From positions 28,094,605-28,158,604 of the forward strand of contig CM037783.1 of assembly GCA_021229015.1 (NCBI GenBank): a stretch of DNA of 64,000 bases. The letters are read 5' to 3'. The first letter of the stretch is position 1. The number at the start of each line of letters is the position of its first letter. Shown here in pieces: positions 51,601-59,014 of this stretch. The notes under the pieces were generated by a model. It worked only from the letters and a program-made list of their open reading frames with translations. It did not search any database and was not told the origin of the DNA. Both the position numbers and the translations under genes were made by a program. This stretch comes from Solen grandis (taxonomy: Eukaryota; Mollusca; Bivalvia; Adapedonta; Solenidae).

Positions 51601-51977
51601 CTTTCTGGCATTGGGAATATTGCTGAATCCAATGCACCAGCTATAAGAAAAGAGTTGGGGAAAAAAAAACACCTGCTTGTGCCCCCCAAAATGAAAAAAA
51701 TAATGTAACATTCAGGTTTGTGTGTAATATTCTGATCTCCTTGGTAACTGCAGAGGAGAATATCCGACAAGGAATCCACAATTCTGTCTTCTCATCAGCC
51801 ATGATCACGACCCCCAAGAGTGAGGTACCACTCTGCTGGGAGCAGCATTCTAAACTATTACCGGGGGTTACCAACATCCGAGGCAATGACGTCAACAAAT
51901 GGACCATAGACCAGGTGGCGGCATTTGTCAACACACTACCAGGGTGTGAGGAGCAGGCCAAAATCTTCAAAGAGGAG
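26499..51977 (+). CDS. L3MBTL3: L3MBTL3-like MBT-domain chromatin reader (19 coding exons here; last exon displaced to 2013-1885 minus)
   Basis: Coding exons: 26499-26706, 28548-28687, 29647-29694, 30609-32210, 33325-33487, 33787-33810 (micro-exon), 41422-41554, 42124-42254, 42513-42595, 42810-43044, 43273-43367, 43964-44192, 44804-44889, 46913-47138, 47688-47790, 48547-48681, 49952-50071, 51158-51219, 51754-51977. Every junction is GT-AG and phases agree, giving 1349 aa here and 1391 with the displaced exon. Order: low-complexity N-terminus (1-720), FCS zinc finger (743-766), MBT1-3 (about 817-1135), CCHHC zinc finger (1148-1173), basic segment, SAM. Known family role: nuclear readers of mono/dimethyl-lysine that compact chromatin and repress transcription; L3MBTL3 also reads methylated non-histone proteins. 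The C-terminal SAM sequence points to L3MBTL3 over L3MBTL1/4. Human L3MBTL3 is 780 aa (recalled); the excess here is N-terminal. Confidence 0.93.
27568..27607 (+). repeat. (CT)n microsatellite
   Basis: About 40 bp of CT with one TTT interruption in the intron after coding exon 1. The rest of that intron (26707-28547) shows no gene. Confidence 0.95.
28548..29694 (+). CDS. L3MBTL3: L3MBTL3 coding exons 2 and 3 (28548-28687, 29647-29694; residues 70-132)
   Basis: Exon 2 (acceptor TTTATTCACAG) encodes VKVTAGTPIPVSAQSLPRPV and ends QQVLK. Exon 3 (48 nt, TTCTTTCAG to GTAAGT) encodes TTTIQSTRCPTPTNLA. Both keep the frame into the large exon 4. No recognised domain; V/T/P-rich low complexity, as in the N-termini of invertebrate l(3)mbt proteins. 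Confidence 0.8.
29131..29484 (+). repeat. 30-bp minisatellite in L3MBTL3 intron
   Basis: About 11-12 units of 30 bp (core ATAGAATTAATGTCAGAAAT). Four consecutive units at 29161-29280 are identical, then a degraded central part, then good units again. No unique spacers. It ends about 160 bp before coding exon 3. Confidence 0.95.
30191..30432. mobile_element. piggyBac-like MITE, copy P4, opposite orientation
   Basis: 242 bp with TTAACCCTTTCCCTCATA ends. The internal sequence is inverted relative to P1-P3 (CATATAGACTCATTTTGACG first). Lies 176 bp upstream of the large coding exon. Confidence 0.85.
30609..32210 (+). CDS. L3MBTL3: L3MBTL3 coding exon 4 (residues 133-666), large low-complexity exon
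   Basis: A 1602-nt open exon from TTATGTTTCAG to GATTTAAAG|GTTCGT, phase 0 on both sides. T/S/P/V/K-rich with no folded domain for about 400 residues. Then come acidic segments (DKSEHSDKSKPEV, HVEEREEEDGKEK) and a short conserved motif MNWKDGIGELPGSDLK that continues into exon 5 (FRMNDLGVLEVI). That motif matches the W.DG...LPGS.LKFR.NE.G..EV segment I recall from vertebrate L3MBTL1/3. SVKAEPK fits a SUMO-acceptor consensus. Confidence 0.9.
32411..33008 (+). mobile_element. Family A element, copy A5
   Basis: Short copy (598 bp): AGCTCACCTGAGCATAGC start, GTCCGTCTGCCGTCGTCC, three monomers, end GGGCCATCTTGGCCCTCTTG. TTA flanks both sides (32408-32410 and 33009-33011), a candidate 3-bp target duplication. 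Confidence 0.88.
33147..33211. mobile_element. Very short foldback element
   Basis: 65 bp from CAGGGCTCGTCC to TTTACAGCCCTG with inverted CAGGGCT/AGCCCTG ends and an inner ACTTGTATATACAAGT palindrome. Lies 114 bp before coding exon 5. Confidence 0.4.
33325..33487 (+). CDS. L3MBTL3: L3MBTL3 coding exon 5 (residues 667-721)
   Basis: Acceptor TTACTTCTTTTCAG, donor AAGAAAG|GTAAAC, phase 0 to 1. Encodes FRMNDLGVLEVITDDLECTE, then an acidic segment ending DIKKEPDTEGNIKK. IKKEPD fits a SUMO-acceptor consensus (hydrophobic-K-x-E). Confidence 0.88.
33787..33810 (+). CDS. L3MBTL3: L3MBTL3 candidate 24-nt micro-exon (coding exon 6)
   Basis: A pyrimidine-rich acceptor (TTTCTTTTTTAG), then 24 nt, then GTATGTG. 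It is phase 1 on both sides, so it inserts eight residues (LGARRLH plus a split codon) without shifting the frame. Skipping it still joins exon 5 to exon 7 through a GAT codon. That makes it a natural optional cassette, but conservation or transcripts are needed to prove it. Confidence 0.5.
33947..34216 (+). mobile_element. tRNA-derived SINE with perfect 12-bp target duplication
   Basis: The tRNA-like head has a box A region (GTGGTCAAGAGGGTAAAGTC) and box B (GGTTCGAATCC). A body with CATGTGAGGAAGCC and TAGCTGGACGTCGCTATATG follows, then a (CAA)n-type tail. TCATATGGAATC occurs at 33935-33946 and again at 34217-34228. The short ORF across it is not a gene. Confidence 0.92.
34354..34473. mobile_element. 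Foldback MITE with AGGCCCC ends, copy 1
   Basis: 120 bp from AGGCCCCATGTTCTTGAAAA to TTTTTGAGAACACGGGGCCT, almost entirely inverted repeat. A second copy lies at 44312-44455. Confidence 0.8.
36039..37682 (+). mobile_element. Family A element, copy A6, nested in D2 (mosaic)
   Basis: AGCTCACCTGAGCACGAAG start and (GTCC)n. Monomers like those of A4 fill 36240-36950, then about 480 bp of unrelated AT-rich sequence, then A1-type monomers from about 37440. Ends GGGCCATCTTGGCCCTCTTG. Absent from the equivalent site in D3 at 39953-39958. Confidence 0.8.
37849..39177 (+). mobile_element. Family A element, copy A7, nested in D2
   Basis: AGCTCACCTGAGCCAGAGG start and a long (GTCC)n run. About three ~320-bp higher-order monomers follow, each with GGTTGCCATGGCAAC and ATGGCCGCCAGGGGCGGGGC. 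Ends CATCATGGGCCTCTTG. Absent from the equivalent site in D3 at 40596-40602. The ORFs of 60-97 codons here are repeat translations. Confidence 0.85.
39311..40746 (+). mobile_element. Family D element, copy D3, 5' truncated, carrying nested C2
   Basis: Begins mid-monomer immediately after the end of D2, runs through about four monomers and the same unique tail, and ends CACCTTTAGTGATAGCTCTA. It lacks A6 and A7 but carries C2, so it and D2 are reciprocal empty and filled sites. Confidence 0.75.
40000..40476 (+). mobile_element. Family C element, copy C2, nested in D3
   Basis: AGTCCCCTACCGGTG / CACCGGAGGGGACTA hairpin, (GTCTGTCC)n, two monomers of ~115 bp with GGTTGCTATGGTAACGGAAA, and an end GCCGGTAGGGGACT...TTACTTG. 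Absent from the corresponding place in D2. Confidence 0.75.
41205..41221 (+). repeat. Poly-G run
   Basis: Some 17-18 consecutive G between the D elements and coding exon 7; a likely site of sequencing or length error. Confidence 0.8.
41422..41554 (+). CDS. L3MBTL3: L3MBTL3 coding exon 7: FCS-type zinc finger (residues 729-773)
   Basis: Acceptor TTGTTGTTTCAG, donor GCAA|GTAAGT. The finger is C743-x2-C746 (CENC) followed by FCS at 761-763 (Cys762) and C766. FCS fingers are found in MBT and Polycomb-group proteins and are linked to nucleic-acid binding. It sits N-terminal of the MBT repeats. Confidence 0.92.
42124..42595 (+). CDS. L3MBTL3: L3MBTL3 coding exons 8 and 9 (42124-42254, 42513-42595; residues 773-844)
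   Basis: Exon 8 encodes a basic linker (KKHGTMSKVVLGLKKNRKK). Exon 9 encodes KKSQEFFWSRYLEQEKGVEA and PAKLFKN, the W..YL......AP..LF arm that opens the first MBT repeat. Phases 2-1-0. Confidence 0.9.
42810..43367 (+). CDS. L3MBTL3: L3MBTL3 coding exons 10 and 11: MBT repeat 1 core and arm of repeat 2 (42810-43044, 43273-43367; residues 845-954)
   Basis: Exon 10 contains GFRVGMKLEGIDPMHQSLFC, VAEVCGYRIRLHFDGYSE and CFDFWMDADSPYIFPCGFCE, collinear with MBT1 of L3MBTL1/3. Exon 11 encodes FTVEEFNWTAYLKLTKASPA then PKSLFTNQPVQ, the arm of the next repeat. Phases 0-1-0. Confidence 0.94.
43964..44889 (+). CDS. L3MBTL3: L3MBTL3 coding exons 12 and 13: MBT repeat 2 core (methyl-lysine pocket) and arm of repeat 3 (43964-44192, 44804-44889; residues 955-1059)
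   Basis: Exon 12 carries KLEAVDKKNSSLICVASV, KILIHFDSWDNNYDYWCD and PFIHATGYCEEN. The six residues that form the methyl-lysine pocket in MBT2 of human L3MBTL1 (D355, N358, C363, F379, W382, Y386, recalled) are matched with identical spacing by D971, N974, C979, F995, W998 and Y1002. The usual VGMKLEAVD entry reads RISSKLEAVD. Exon 13 encodes DWKDADGFTWEKYLTKTKSV and AVPARAFKP. Confidence 0.94.
44312..44455. mobile_element. Foldback MITE with AGGCCCC ends, copy 2
   Basis: 144 bp from AGGCCCCATGTTCTCAAAAA to TTTTTGAGAACATAGGGCCT, matching the 34354-34473 copy. Lies in the intron after the MBT2 core exon. Confidence 0.82.
45418..46692 (+). mobile_element. Family A element, copy A8 (L3MBTL3 intron)
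   Basis: AGCTCACCTGAGCATGTG start, GTCCGTCGTCCGTCC, about eight monomers of ~155 bp with core TTTGCACTCTAGCATCTTC / GGTCAGGAGTTATGCCCC. Ends GGGCCATCTTGGCCCTCTTG. Nearly identical to A9 at both ends. Confidence 0.88.
46913..47138 (+). CDS. L3MBTL3: L3MBTL3 coding exon 14: MBT repeat 3 core (residues 1060-1135)
   Basis: Acceptor ATCTCTCCACCAG, donor CTATAT|GTAAGT. Contains FTAGMKVEVVDKRNPLLVRV, YMVKIHFDGWSDVYDYWLDD and SPDLHPPGWCAKTGHPL, collinear with MBT3 of L3MBTL1/3. Better GC content than the flanking introns, as for the other MBT exons. Confidence 0.94.
47688..48681 (+). CDS. L3MBTL3: L3MBTL3 coding exons 15 and 16: CCHHC zinc finger (47688-47790, 48547-48681; residues 1135-1214)
   Basis: The finger is split by the intron: CPTPGCKGIGHIKGAKYSGH in exon 15 and STYGCPY in exon 16, with C1148, C1153, H1158, H1167 and C1173 as likely ligands. 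This Myt1-like finger follows the MBT repeats in L3MBTL1/3/4. The rest of exon 16 is a polar linker. Phases 1-2-2. Confidence 0.92.
48164..48405. mobile_element. piggyBac-like MITE, copy P5
   Basis: 242 bp in the intron that splits the CCHHC finger. The left end reads TTAATCCTTTCCC (one change); the right end GGGAAAGGGTTAA is intact. Confidence 0.85.
48975..49216. mobile_element. piggyBac-like MITE, copy P6
   Basis: 242 bp, TTAACCCTTTCCCTC ends, only about 570 bp from P5 and in the same orientation. Confidence 0.87.
49952..50071 (+). CDS. L3MBTL3: L3MBTL3 coding exon 17 (residues 1214-1254), basic AT-hook-like segment
   Basis: Acceptor CTATTTTGCAG, donor CCAAA|GTATGT, phase 2 on both sides. 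Encodes RFPPDSSDSTGKLMFKTAG and ends PPKKWGRGRRPK, an AT-hook-like or nuclear-localisation-like basic run. Confidence 0.88.
50234..51051 (+). mobile_element. Family A element, copy A9 (L3MBTL3 intron)
   Basis: AGCTCACCTGAGCACGTG start, long GTCCGTCC run, about five monomers, end GGGCCATCTTGGCCCTCTTG. Same 3' half as A8 but three monomers fewer. Confidence 0.88.
51158..51977 (+). CDS. L3MBTL3: L3MBTL3 coding exons 18 and 19: linker and first half of SAM domain (51158-51219, 51754-51977; residues 1254-1349)
   Basis: Exon 18 encodes SYYIGLEEQKLAREQERLER (likely helical). Exon 19 encodes EENIRQGIHNSVFSSAMIT, then LLPGVTNIRGNDVNKWTIDQ and VAAFVNTLPGCEEQAKIFKE plus one E, the first helices of a SAM domain (W....V..FV..LPGC...A..F). 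The exon ends GAGGAG|GTAGGG in phase 0 and no SAM continuation follows on the plus strand. The matching second half is at 2013-1885 on the minus strand. Confidence 0.93.
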
Positions 51978-52241
51978 GTAGGGTCTTGTGTTACTTTTAT
52001 CGTCATCGAAAGCCCACAATTGGCTTAGTCTGATAATCTCTTTATATCTCCTGTGGAATAGAAGCTGTTGTTCTTACAGTTACTTTTCAATATAAAAGAT
52101 TAGTAGATTTCTGTTTAAGGTTAGCCTGCAACAGTTTTAAGATAAGTAAATTACTGGATTTTCAGCGCTTTTAGCATTCCATCTTATGCTCATTACATGA
52201 AGACAAGGTTTGATGCAAGGGTATTTATAACCTCTTGTGAT

Positions 52242-52341
52242 NNNNNNNNNNNNNNNNNNNNNNNNNNNNNNNNNNNNNNNNNNNNNNNNNNNNNNNNNNN
52301 NNNNNNNNNNNNNNNNNNNNNNNNNNNNNNNNNNNNNNNNN
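52242..52341. other. Assembly gap of exactly 100 N
   Basis: Second fixed-size gap. The block between the gaps, 2242-52241, is exactly 50,000 bp. Confidence 0.99.
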
Positions 52342-52444
52342 TCGTCCTCTCCATATTGAAACGAACTATAACCGTCTTTCAATCTTACGGATATGGTAAA
52401 ACTGACTTTTAAGATACTCGTTTACAGTTGATCGGTAGAAATAA

Positions 52445-53575
52445 GTAGAGGGCTATAAGGTCACCATTTGTGACAAATGAAATGAAATTTTGACTGTTGG
52501 CTTTATAGATGAAGTATTTTGAAATCTTACCATTAGCGTTACAGCAGAATTTTTAAAATCTTTTGTATTGAGTATATAATGAAACTAGTCGACCACCTGG
52601 GAGCTTCATTTCTTAAGGGATTAACACCGTCCCCGGTGGCCGAATGGAAAGAGTGTCCGCCTTGGGAGCGGGAGGTTTTAGGTTCGATCCCCGGCCGCGA
52701 CATACCAAAGTCGTAAAAAATGGTACTGTTATAGCTTCCTTGATTGGCGCTCAGCATATAAGGGTAATTCCAGGACTGGTCGGCCAGGTGTCAGGATAAT
52801 GTGACTGGGTGTGGTACCATGCCACATGTTTACGGTGTGGCCGCACTATATCTGTCTCAAGTAGACATAGTCTCCAAATGACTGGAATATGTTGGGACGT
52901 GATACCCAATAAACAAAAAAGGGATCAACCTTATTTTGGCAATTATGGTCGAGGGCTGTGAGATATCCATTTATGCCGAACGAAATTATATTATGACCGT
53001 TGGCTTCATAGATGCAGGGTTTGAAATAATTTTCCATAAAGAGTATATAGAGTATATAAGGAAACAAGCCGACCCCCTTTGAGCCTTATTTTTCAAGGGA
53101 TCAACTTTATTTGAGCAATTATGGTAGAGGTCTATTAGGTGACCATTCGTGCGGAATGAAATTAAATTTTGACCATTGGCTTCATAGAAGAAGTTTTTTA
53201 AATAAGAGTATTTAAGGAATGTAGCCGACTCCTAGGAGCTTCATTTGTCTATGGGTTAACTTTATTTTGACAATTATGGTTGACGGCCATAAGGTGACTA
53301 TTTGTGTAAAATGAAATTAAATTTTGACCATTTGATTCAGAGAAAATTATTTTTTAAGTTTTATGATTAAAATTCAGTATGTTACCATGATAACCAGAGT
53401 TCTACGGAGATCAATTTTATTTTAGCAGCTTTTGTGAAGGGCCACCCAAAAATCATTTTAAGCCAATATCATTTATTTCTATACAGTGATTTTAGATGAG
53501 ATGTCTTTTAAAGCAAATTGTTGACAACGGACAACGGACAAAGGGTGATCCTAAAAGCTCACTTTCTTGTGGGTT
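52445..53575 (-). mobile_element. Degenerate family A-like array, minus orientation, split by a SINE
   Basis: Four to five monomers of ~150 bp share GGATCAACTTTATTTTGACA / ATAAGGTGACCATT / GACCATTGGCTTCATAG. The right end has GACAACGGACAACGGACAAAG and CCTAAAAGCTCAC, the reverse of the usual GTGAGC...GTCCGT start. The SINE at 52626-52918 sits inside. Confidence 0.55.
52626..52918 (+). mobile_element. tRNA-derived SINE (second family) with 11-bp target duplication
   Basis: tRNA-like head with CCCGGTGGCCGAATGG (box A) and GGTTCGATCCCC (box B), then a body containing TTGGCGCTCAGCATATAAGG, a core I recall from SINEs of other bivalves. It ends in AATAAACAAAA. AAGGGATTAAC (52615-52625) and AAGGGATCAAC (52919-52929) flank it with one mismatch. 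Not a functional tRNA gene: no mature acceptor stem, body attached. Confidence 0.88.
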
Positions 53576-53814
53576 AAAAATAAACATGCGAATATCTCAT
53601 CTTACGTCTCTGCATTATAAAAATTAGTACAAGGAGTTGTAAGGCCGAGATTTTTATATTTAAATGACTTCAAAGTCGCACAATATACTTGAAGTTAAAT
53701 TTTACCCAAATCCCTAAAGTTCGTTCAATAAATTTGTGTCCAATATACTTCATTTGCTGGTTATGTAGTTAGCTTCACCCCGTCTTTATCATTTACTCAG
53801 AATTTCTTAAATCA

Positions 53815-54010
53815 TGGTGCCGTGGTCCAATGGTAACGTACCTGACTGCGGGTCCGAGGGTTGTGTTTTCGAACCCCGTTTGGGGCAAGGAATTTTCATT
53901 ACCTTCCCTGGCGCTAAGTACTGGTTCAACCCAGGAAATGTCGAGAGGGTTTAGTATTAGTTGTAAGAACTTGTTTCCCAGTCGACATAAAATAAATAAG
54001 CTGGCACTAA
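53815..54010 (+). mobile_element. tRNA-derived SINE (third type)
   Basis: tRNA-like head GCCGTGGTCCAATGGTAACG (box A) and TTTTCGAACCCCG (box B), then a short body with CCTTCCCTGGCGCTAAGTAC and an A-rich end (AAAATAAATAAG). Target duplication unclear. Confidence 0.7.
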
Positions 54011-56095
54011 TTCTTATTTAATACTTATTTTATTCAAGAATGAATAGGATTAAGCTACATGCTAATAGCCTATGTGAGTCTTCCCCTTAAAAATCCTCTC
54101 ATTAAGACTTATCTTAATATGTTCTAAGTTTTAAACATTACTTACTTCTGTTTTACAAGACAGATACCGGTCTACTTTTTTTTACATATACACGAATACA
54201 GTGGCAAAAAGTAGTTATTTTTATGAATATGAATTCTATTATTTTAATGTGCCACATATAATGGCAGTTTATATAGTGATAACAGAATCAAATAGTTAAT
54301 TTCCCATTATAACTAAGATAGCAAAAATATTTAAAAATTATAGGAAAACTTATTTCTTACCGCCCGTATATGTAGCTTAATAATCAAATTACGAAAAAAG
54401 CAACAGCAAGAGTTAGAACAATCTTAACAAGTAGACACATCGTAAGTATACACATTGCAATTTTCATGTGAACATTAGAAATTTTGTGAATGGTAGATCT
54501 ACCAAAGAAGCGTATCTGACTAATGAAAATGATACGTTATTAATCTCGCATAACAGTATATTTGTATAAACTTTAAGGCCCTTCTCCTGATTTTGAATAC
54601 ATCAATTGAAGCACATGTTACTCTCCAGAAATTGATTAGATTTTATATATGTTTGCATGTTAACGTTTCCTTATATTTCAGCTTAATTCTCAGCATGATA
54701 TGAGTAGAAAGTATATATATACTTTTGGAAAGAAAATTCAACTGAAGACCAGCAACAAATTCATGATGATCATCAATATTATATATATTTATATATATTC
54801 GGTAGGTCGAAACTGGGGTTAAACAATCCTAAAACTGAATAAGTTGTTTTTCGAAAATATGGATCGAATGGAAAAAAAATCAATTTTATAACAAAGAACG
54901 AATCGAAGTAGTAAATGATTTCTATAATGTGATGTTTATATATAATATTACAGGATTCTTATTACACAGTCTGTGTATCATAGGAAAAAGCATAACGGTC
55001 TTCGAGTATCCATTTCAAAAAGTTATTAAATACGAAGTTTCGCTCCAATTTTTAGATGAATTTATAGGGTCAAATATTTGTTAGTATTGTAGTTTGGGGT
55101 TAAACTATGTAAATTTAATCTTATTATTCAGATAACTGTTGTTTGTTTTTTAGTGTGAAAGAGAAGAATGTATCTAAATCTCTTAGTATGTGTAGGTATG
55201 TTTTGCTTCTTAAAATTCATATTGTGGAAATAAATTATAATATATAGTTGTTACTTATACATCAACTGTTTGGTCGTTTTCAGCCGATTCCCAGTACTGC
55301 TTGTGCACCGTAAGTTTTCCTTGCTCACTTCCAAGCAAAATACTAAGGCTGATCATTTGAAGTGATAAAATGTGACTTTTGAGTTGACTACACATTCTCA
55401 CAACTTTTTTTGATATTCTTTGTAAAAATAATACCATAGTTAATATTCATAGACCCAAATGAAATGGATATAGCCTCATTACTACTAAATACCTAATGGA
55501 TCTTAATGTTTCCCGACAAATCCTTTCACTAAGTTGATCTTAATATTGTAGTTATTAAACAGGCCATTAATAGACACTAGTATTAAAGTGACAGTTCATT
55601 TTTATTACCTGTTCACAGTTGGGCCTCACTAAACACTGCATACATTATCATTACTGTATATGTCGCAATGATAAAATACACGTATATCTTTTCTGATCTT
55701 ATATAGCTTGATTGGGAACTGAAATCAATGGTATCTATTTGCACAAACGCAAATGATCATATGAGGTTGATGATTAGTTTATTATCTGTATTTGTTTATC
55801 TTTATCTGTAAATGTGTTTGTGTCTTGTTGTTAGTTAATCAATATTTGTCTACCCTTTCCCACATACATACACATAAGTAAAATATTTTTATGAGGTCGC
55901 TATAATTAGGGCCACCTCATTTATTTTTCTCGTAAATGGTGTGTGTGGGTCGAGGTCATTCCACTCCACACCGTACATAATTAGGTATAAAATATATATA
56001 ATTTATGCAAAATATTTATCAATAAAATATTAAGAAACCACATCTTCACAAAAATATTGTGTAATCTGTTATTGTTTAATATGTCAGTGTACTCA
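54011..56095. other. AT-rich noncoding sequence, no gene seen
   Basis: No conserved ORF, RNA gene or clear repeat boundaries recognised. Confidence 0.55.
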
Positions 56096-56103
56096 TTTGT
56101 GAC

Positions 56104-56472
56104 TTAGGCTGAAACGAGTCACGGGAGGGTAAAATTATCGCCAGTATCCGGATACAAAATTATTACCCGTTACCAGATGTCAGCCTTTTCTATTATGCTA
56201 ACTCATGTACTTTTTTTCTTTATAACATATATACACGTCTATAGCCAAATGATATCTTGCAACATAATTCTACAATCTGTCGAAGAATTATCTTCACATG
56301 CTTCAAGATGGACGTATTTTGGGTGTACAAAGACCGTATCGTATTGAAATGTGTTATAGCAGGTGATAAAGTGTTTTTATATATGCAATGACTACATCTG
56401 TACGGGTATCCGGGTACCCAAGGGTAATAATATAACGGATACCCGTGTAAAAATGGACTCGTCTCAGCCCTA
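56104..56472. mobile_element. hAT-like MITE with 8-bp target duplication
   Basis: 369 bp. Ends TTAGGCTGAAACGAGTC and GACTCGTCTCAGCCCTA are imperfect inverted repeats. TTTGTGAC directly flanks both sides (56096-56103 and 56473-56480). An 8-bp duplication with such ends is the hAT signature. No transposase. Confidence 0.82.
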
Positions 56473-57385
56473 TTTGTGACATTAACACATGTACGTTTCA
56501 CAAGATAACCTATACAAATTTTCAGTTTATTTTCAATTGTGTCCGCATGATTGGCCTGGTCACAAAACGTTAGCTATTTAAGTGATTTTTTTTATCTATT
56601 AAAGTGAGTTTTTTTTATACTACATACACATATAAGAAAAATCTGACTAAGTTTCGGTTAGAATAAATGTTTGTAAATTCCCCCTCATCAAACAAGCTGA
56701 CCGGTGAAATACCATGCAAGATAAAAACAACATTCGCACTTTTAAGAATGTTGATTTTCTGTCTAGAAGAGTGTTCCATTCCCGTATGTATTTTAGATAG
56801 ATTTTAGATTAGATTTTTAGATTAGATTTTATTCAATTATTCCAGAAGGTCAATGACCCATGTGGATGTACAATTATCGTGATTTTGACAGGATAAAATC
56901 ATAAATACATACAAATACATAGAAGTAATTACCTCCACAGTTGAAAATGATATAACTTATAACGTCATTCAAATTTTAACAGTGTTTATGTATAATTCAT
57001 GAACACTGACATCATCATTTTCTTAAATTAAACAAGTAGGTAGGTACAAGCCATAAAAACCTTTTCATATATTTTTTGACATTTGAAAGTGAAAAAGATG
57101 TTTATATATCTATTTGATACCTTATATATGTAATATTAATTATACACATGCATCACTTAGAAGAAACATACAGTTTTTCTGACATTTCCAGATAAATCTA
57201 CATCCTCATACACCAGTTATCCTAACGAAACGAAAATTTAGGATAACGTATGAATAACAGAATAGATAACAAATACTGCCTTAAAATACTAATTTGTGAT
57301 AAACATTACTTAGAATGACACAACCCGTCTTCACAAATAATATCAGATAAATATCATTTCAAATATTAAAACATTAATAAATGCT

Positions 57386-57955
57386 CTAAAGTAACTGACT
57401 CTGTCTCACTTCGAATGCTTTACAGACAAATATACCTAATTTCCTAATAATAGCTTGATCTTCAGAGGACAGTAGCTCTACAAATTTGTGCATATTAGGC
57501 CTTATACAAAAAAAATGACATTCAAGAACAAAATGGTATTCATCTTCTAATACATTGCAAATATTACATAATCTTTCAGTATATGGGACTGAATTAGGCT
57601 TAGCCCATCTACCAGTTTCAACTTGTAATCTATGTGATGATACCCTTAACCTAGTTAAACATTGTCTAAATTTAGAGATATGACAAAAATCTAAATAAGG
57701 TTGATATTTAAACGAAGAAATGTGTTTATATAAATGAGCTCTACTAGAATCATGTATCCTACCGTTCCAACCTTGGATAAACTGATCCTTCAATCTTTGC
57801 TTTACATGTAAAAGAAATAATTCAACGTTTCCAATTTCTTGAAAAAGCCAGGCATCATAAACACCAAGATGACAAAGTAACTGTTTTAATAAAGTACACC
57901 AATTTTTCTTACCTGGAGATAACTCACTATCATTTTTAGCATCAAATAAACTTTC
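57386..57955 (-). pseudogene. LINE C-terminal region, frameshifted from the RT
   Basis: A second frame change near 57955 restores ESLFDAKNDSELSPGKKNW, running on through KDQFIQGWNGRIHDSSRAHL to a putative zinc-binding CNICNVLEDEYHFVLEC (C-x2-C-x7-H-x4-C). Such a knuckle follows the RT in many animal LINEs. With two frameshifts and the 5' truncation the copy is inactive. Confidence 0.8.
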
Positions 57956-58021
57956 CTAGTAAACTTATTATCTCCTATATGTAATAATTTGACCCAATAT
58001 TTAATGATATTCATATACCGT

Positions 58022-59014
58022 TCATTGATAATTAGTTCTCCCTAATTCACCATAAATAAAATCATTTTGCGTATTTCTTTTAACACCTAATATTCTTTTA
58101 CAGAATTGTAAATGTACCCTTGCAATAGCATTTCCTTGCACAAAGCCCCACACTTCACTAGCGTAATTAAAAATAGGTGATACTAATTTATCAAATATAT
58201 TAAGTTTATGACTTACTGAGATATCTGTAAATTTATATAAATACTTATTCATTTTAAAAATAGCTTTAAGTGCTTGTCCAGCAATTGTATTTTGTGCATT
58301 GGAAAAAGAACCCCCGGTTGAAAACACTAACCCTAAATAATTGAAATGACTAACTACATCAATACTTTGACCATTATAAAAGAAATTGTCATCCGTTGAT
58401 AAGCGTCCACCTTTCCTGAAAATCATAATTTTTGTTTTATTGGTATTAATAATTAACTTCCATCGTTTGCAATAATCATAAAGTAAATTTAAACCGGCCT
58501 GTAATTCATCTCTATTATTAGCAAATAATACCATATCATCAGCGTACAATGTTAAAAATAGCTTAAATGTGTTAACATCAATTCCAGAAAAACCCTTTTC
58601 AATAAATTCATTTTCAATACCATTCAAGAACATGGCAAATAAAAAAGGTGATAAACACTCCCCTTGACGGACACCGAGTACACAATCAAATTGATTACTT
58701 AATTGATTAAAATATTTAACTCTTGATTTTACAGAACTATACATTGACTTAATAATATCTAAAATTTTCCCCCGTATCCCAAGTCGAATTAATTTAACCA
58801 ATAAGTTATCCCTTACAATGTAGTCAAATGCCTTGGTAAAATCTATAAATGCGCAATACAATTGCTTTCCCTGATTTAATAAATGTGTAATTAACCCATG
58901 AAGTACAAAAATATTATCGACAGTACTCATGTTTGAACGAAACCCCGCTAGATATAACAAAGAGTCTTCAGAACAAGCAAGTTGTAAACACTGTCTCCAA
59001 CTATAGGAATGCAC
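58022..59014 (-). pseudogene. LINE reverse transcriptase fragment (330 codons)
   Basis: Residues 56-64 FIDFTKAFD (motif A, catalytic Asp), 114-126 GVRQGECLSPFLF (motif B) and 156-160 LYADD (motif C, catalytic Asp pair), then NTNKTKIMIF. The FRSNMSTVDNIFVLH entry segment is present but the upstream endonuclease is absent. The frame breaks at about 58022 after ELGRTNYQ; reading continues in another frame as NERYMNIIKYWVKLL. RNA-directed DNA polymerase in origin; presumably dead. Confidence 0.88.

Larger units (their letters stand above)
56789..59014 (-). mobile_element. 5'-truncated non-LTR retrotransposon (LINE)
   Basis: Minus orientation: reverse transcriptase, then a C-terminal zinc-knuckle-like region. 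A 3' region follows with GGGTCATTGACCTTCTGGAA and AATAAA, ending in short tandem units (ATTTTAGATTAGATTTTT on plus, 56789-56831). The endonuclease half is missing. Simple-repeat tail and domain layout fit the CR1/L2/Jockey group, but the clade is not resolved. Confidence 0.85.

Noticed and set aside
53815..53885. tRNA gene
   Set aside because: Boxes A and B are present, but the sequence runs into a SINE body and the acceptor stem is not convincing. The same holds for 33947 and 52626.
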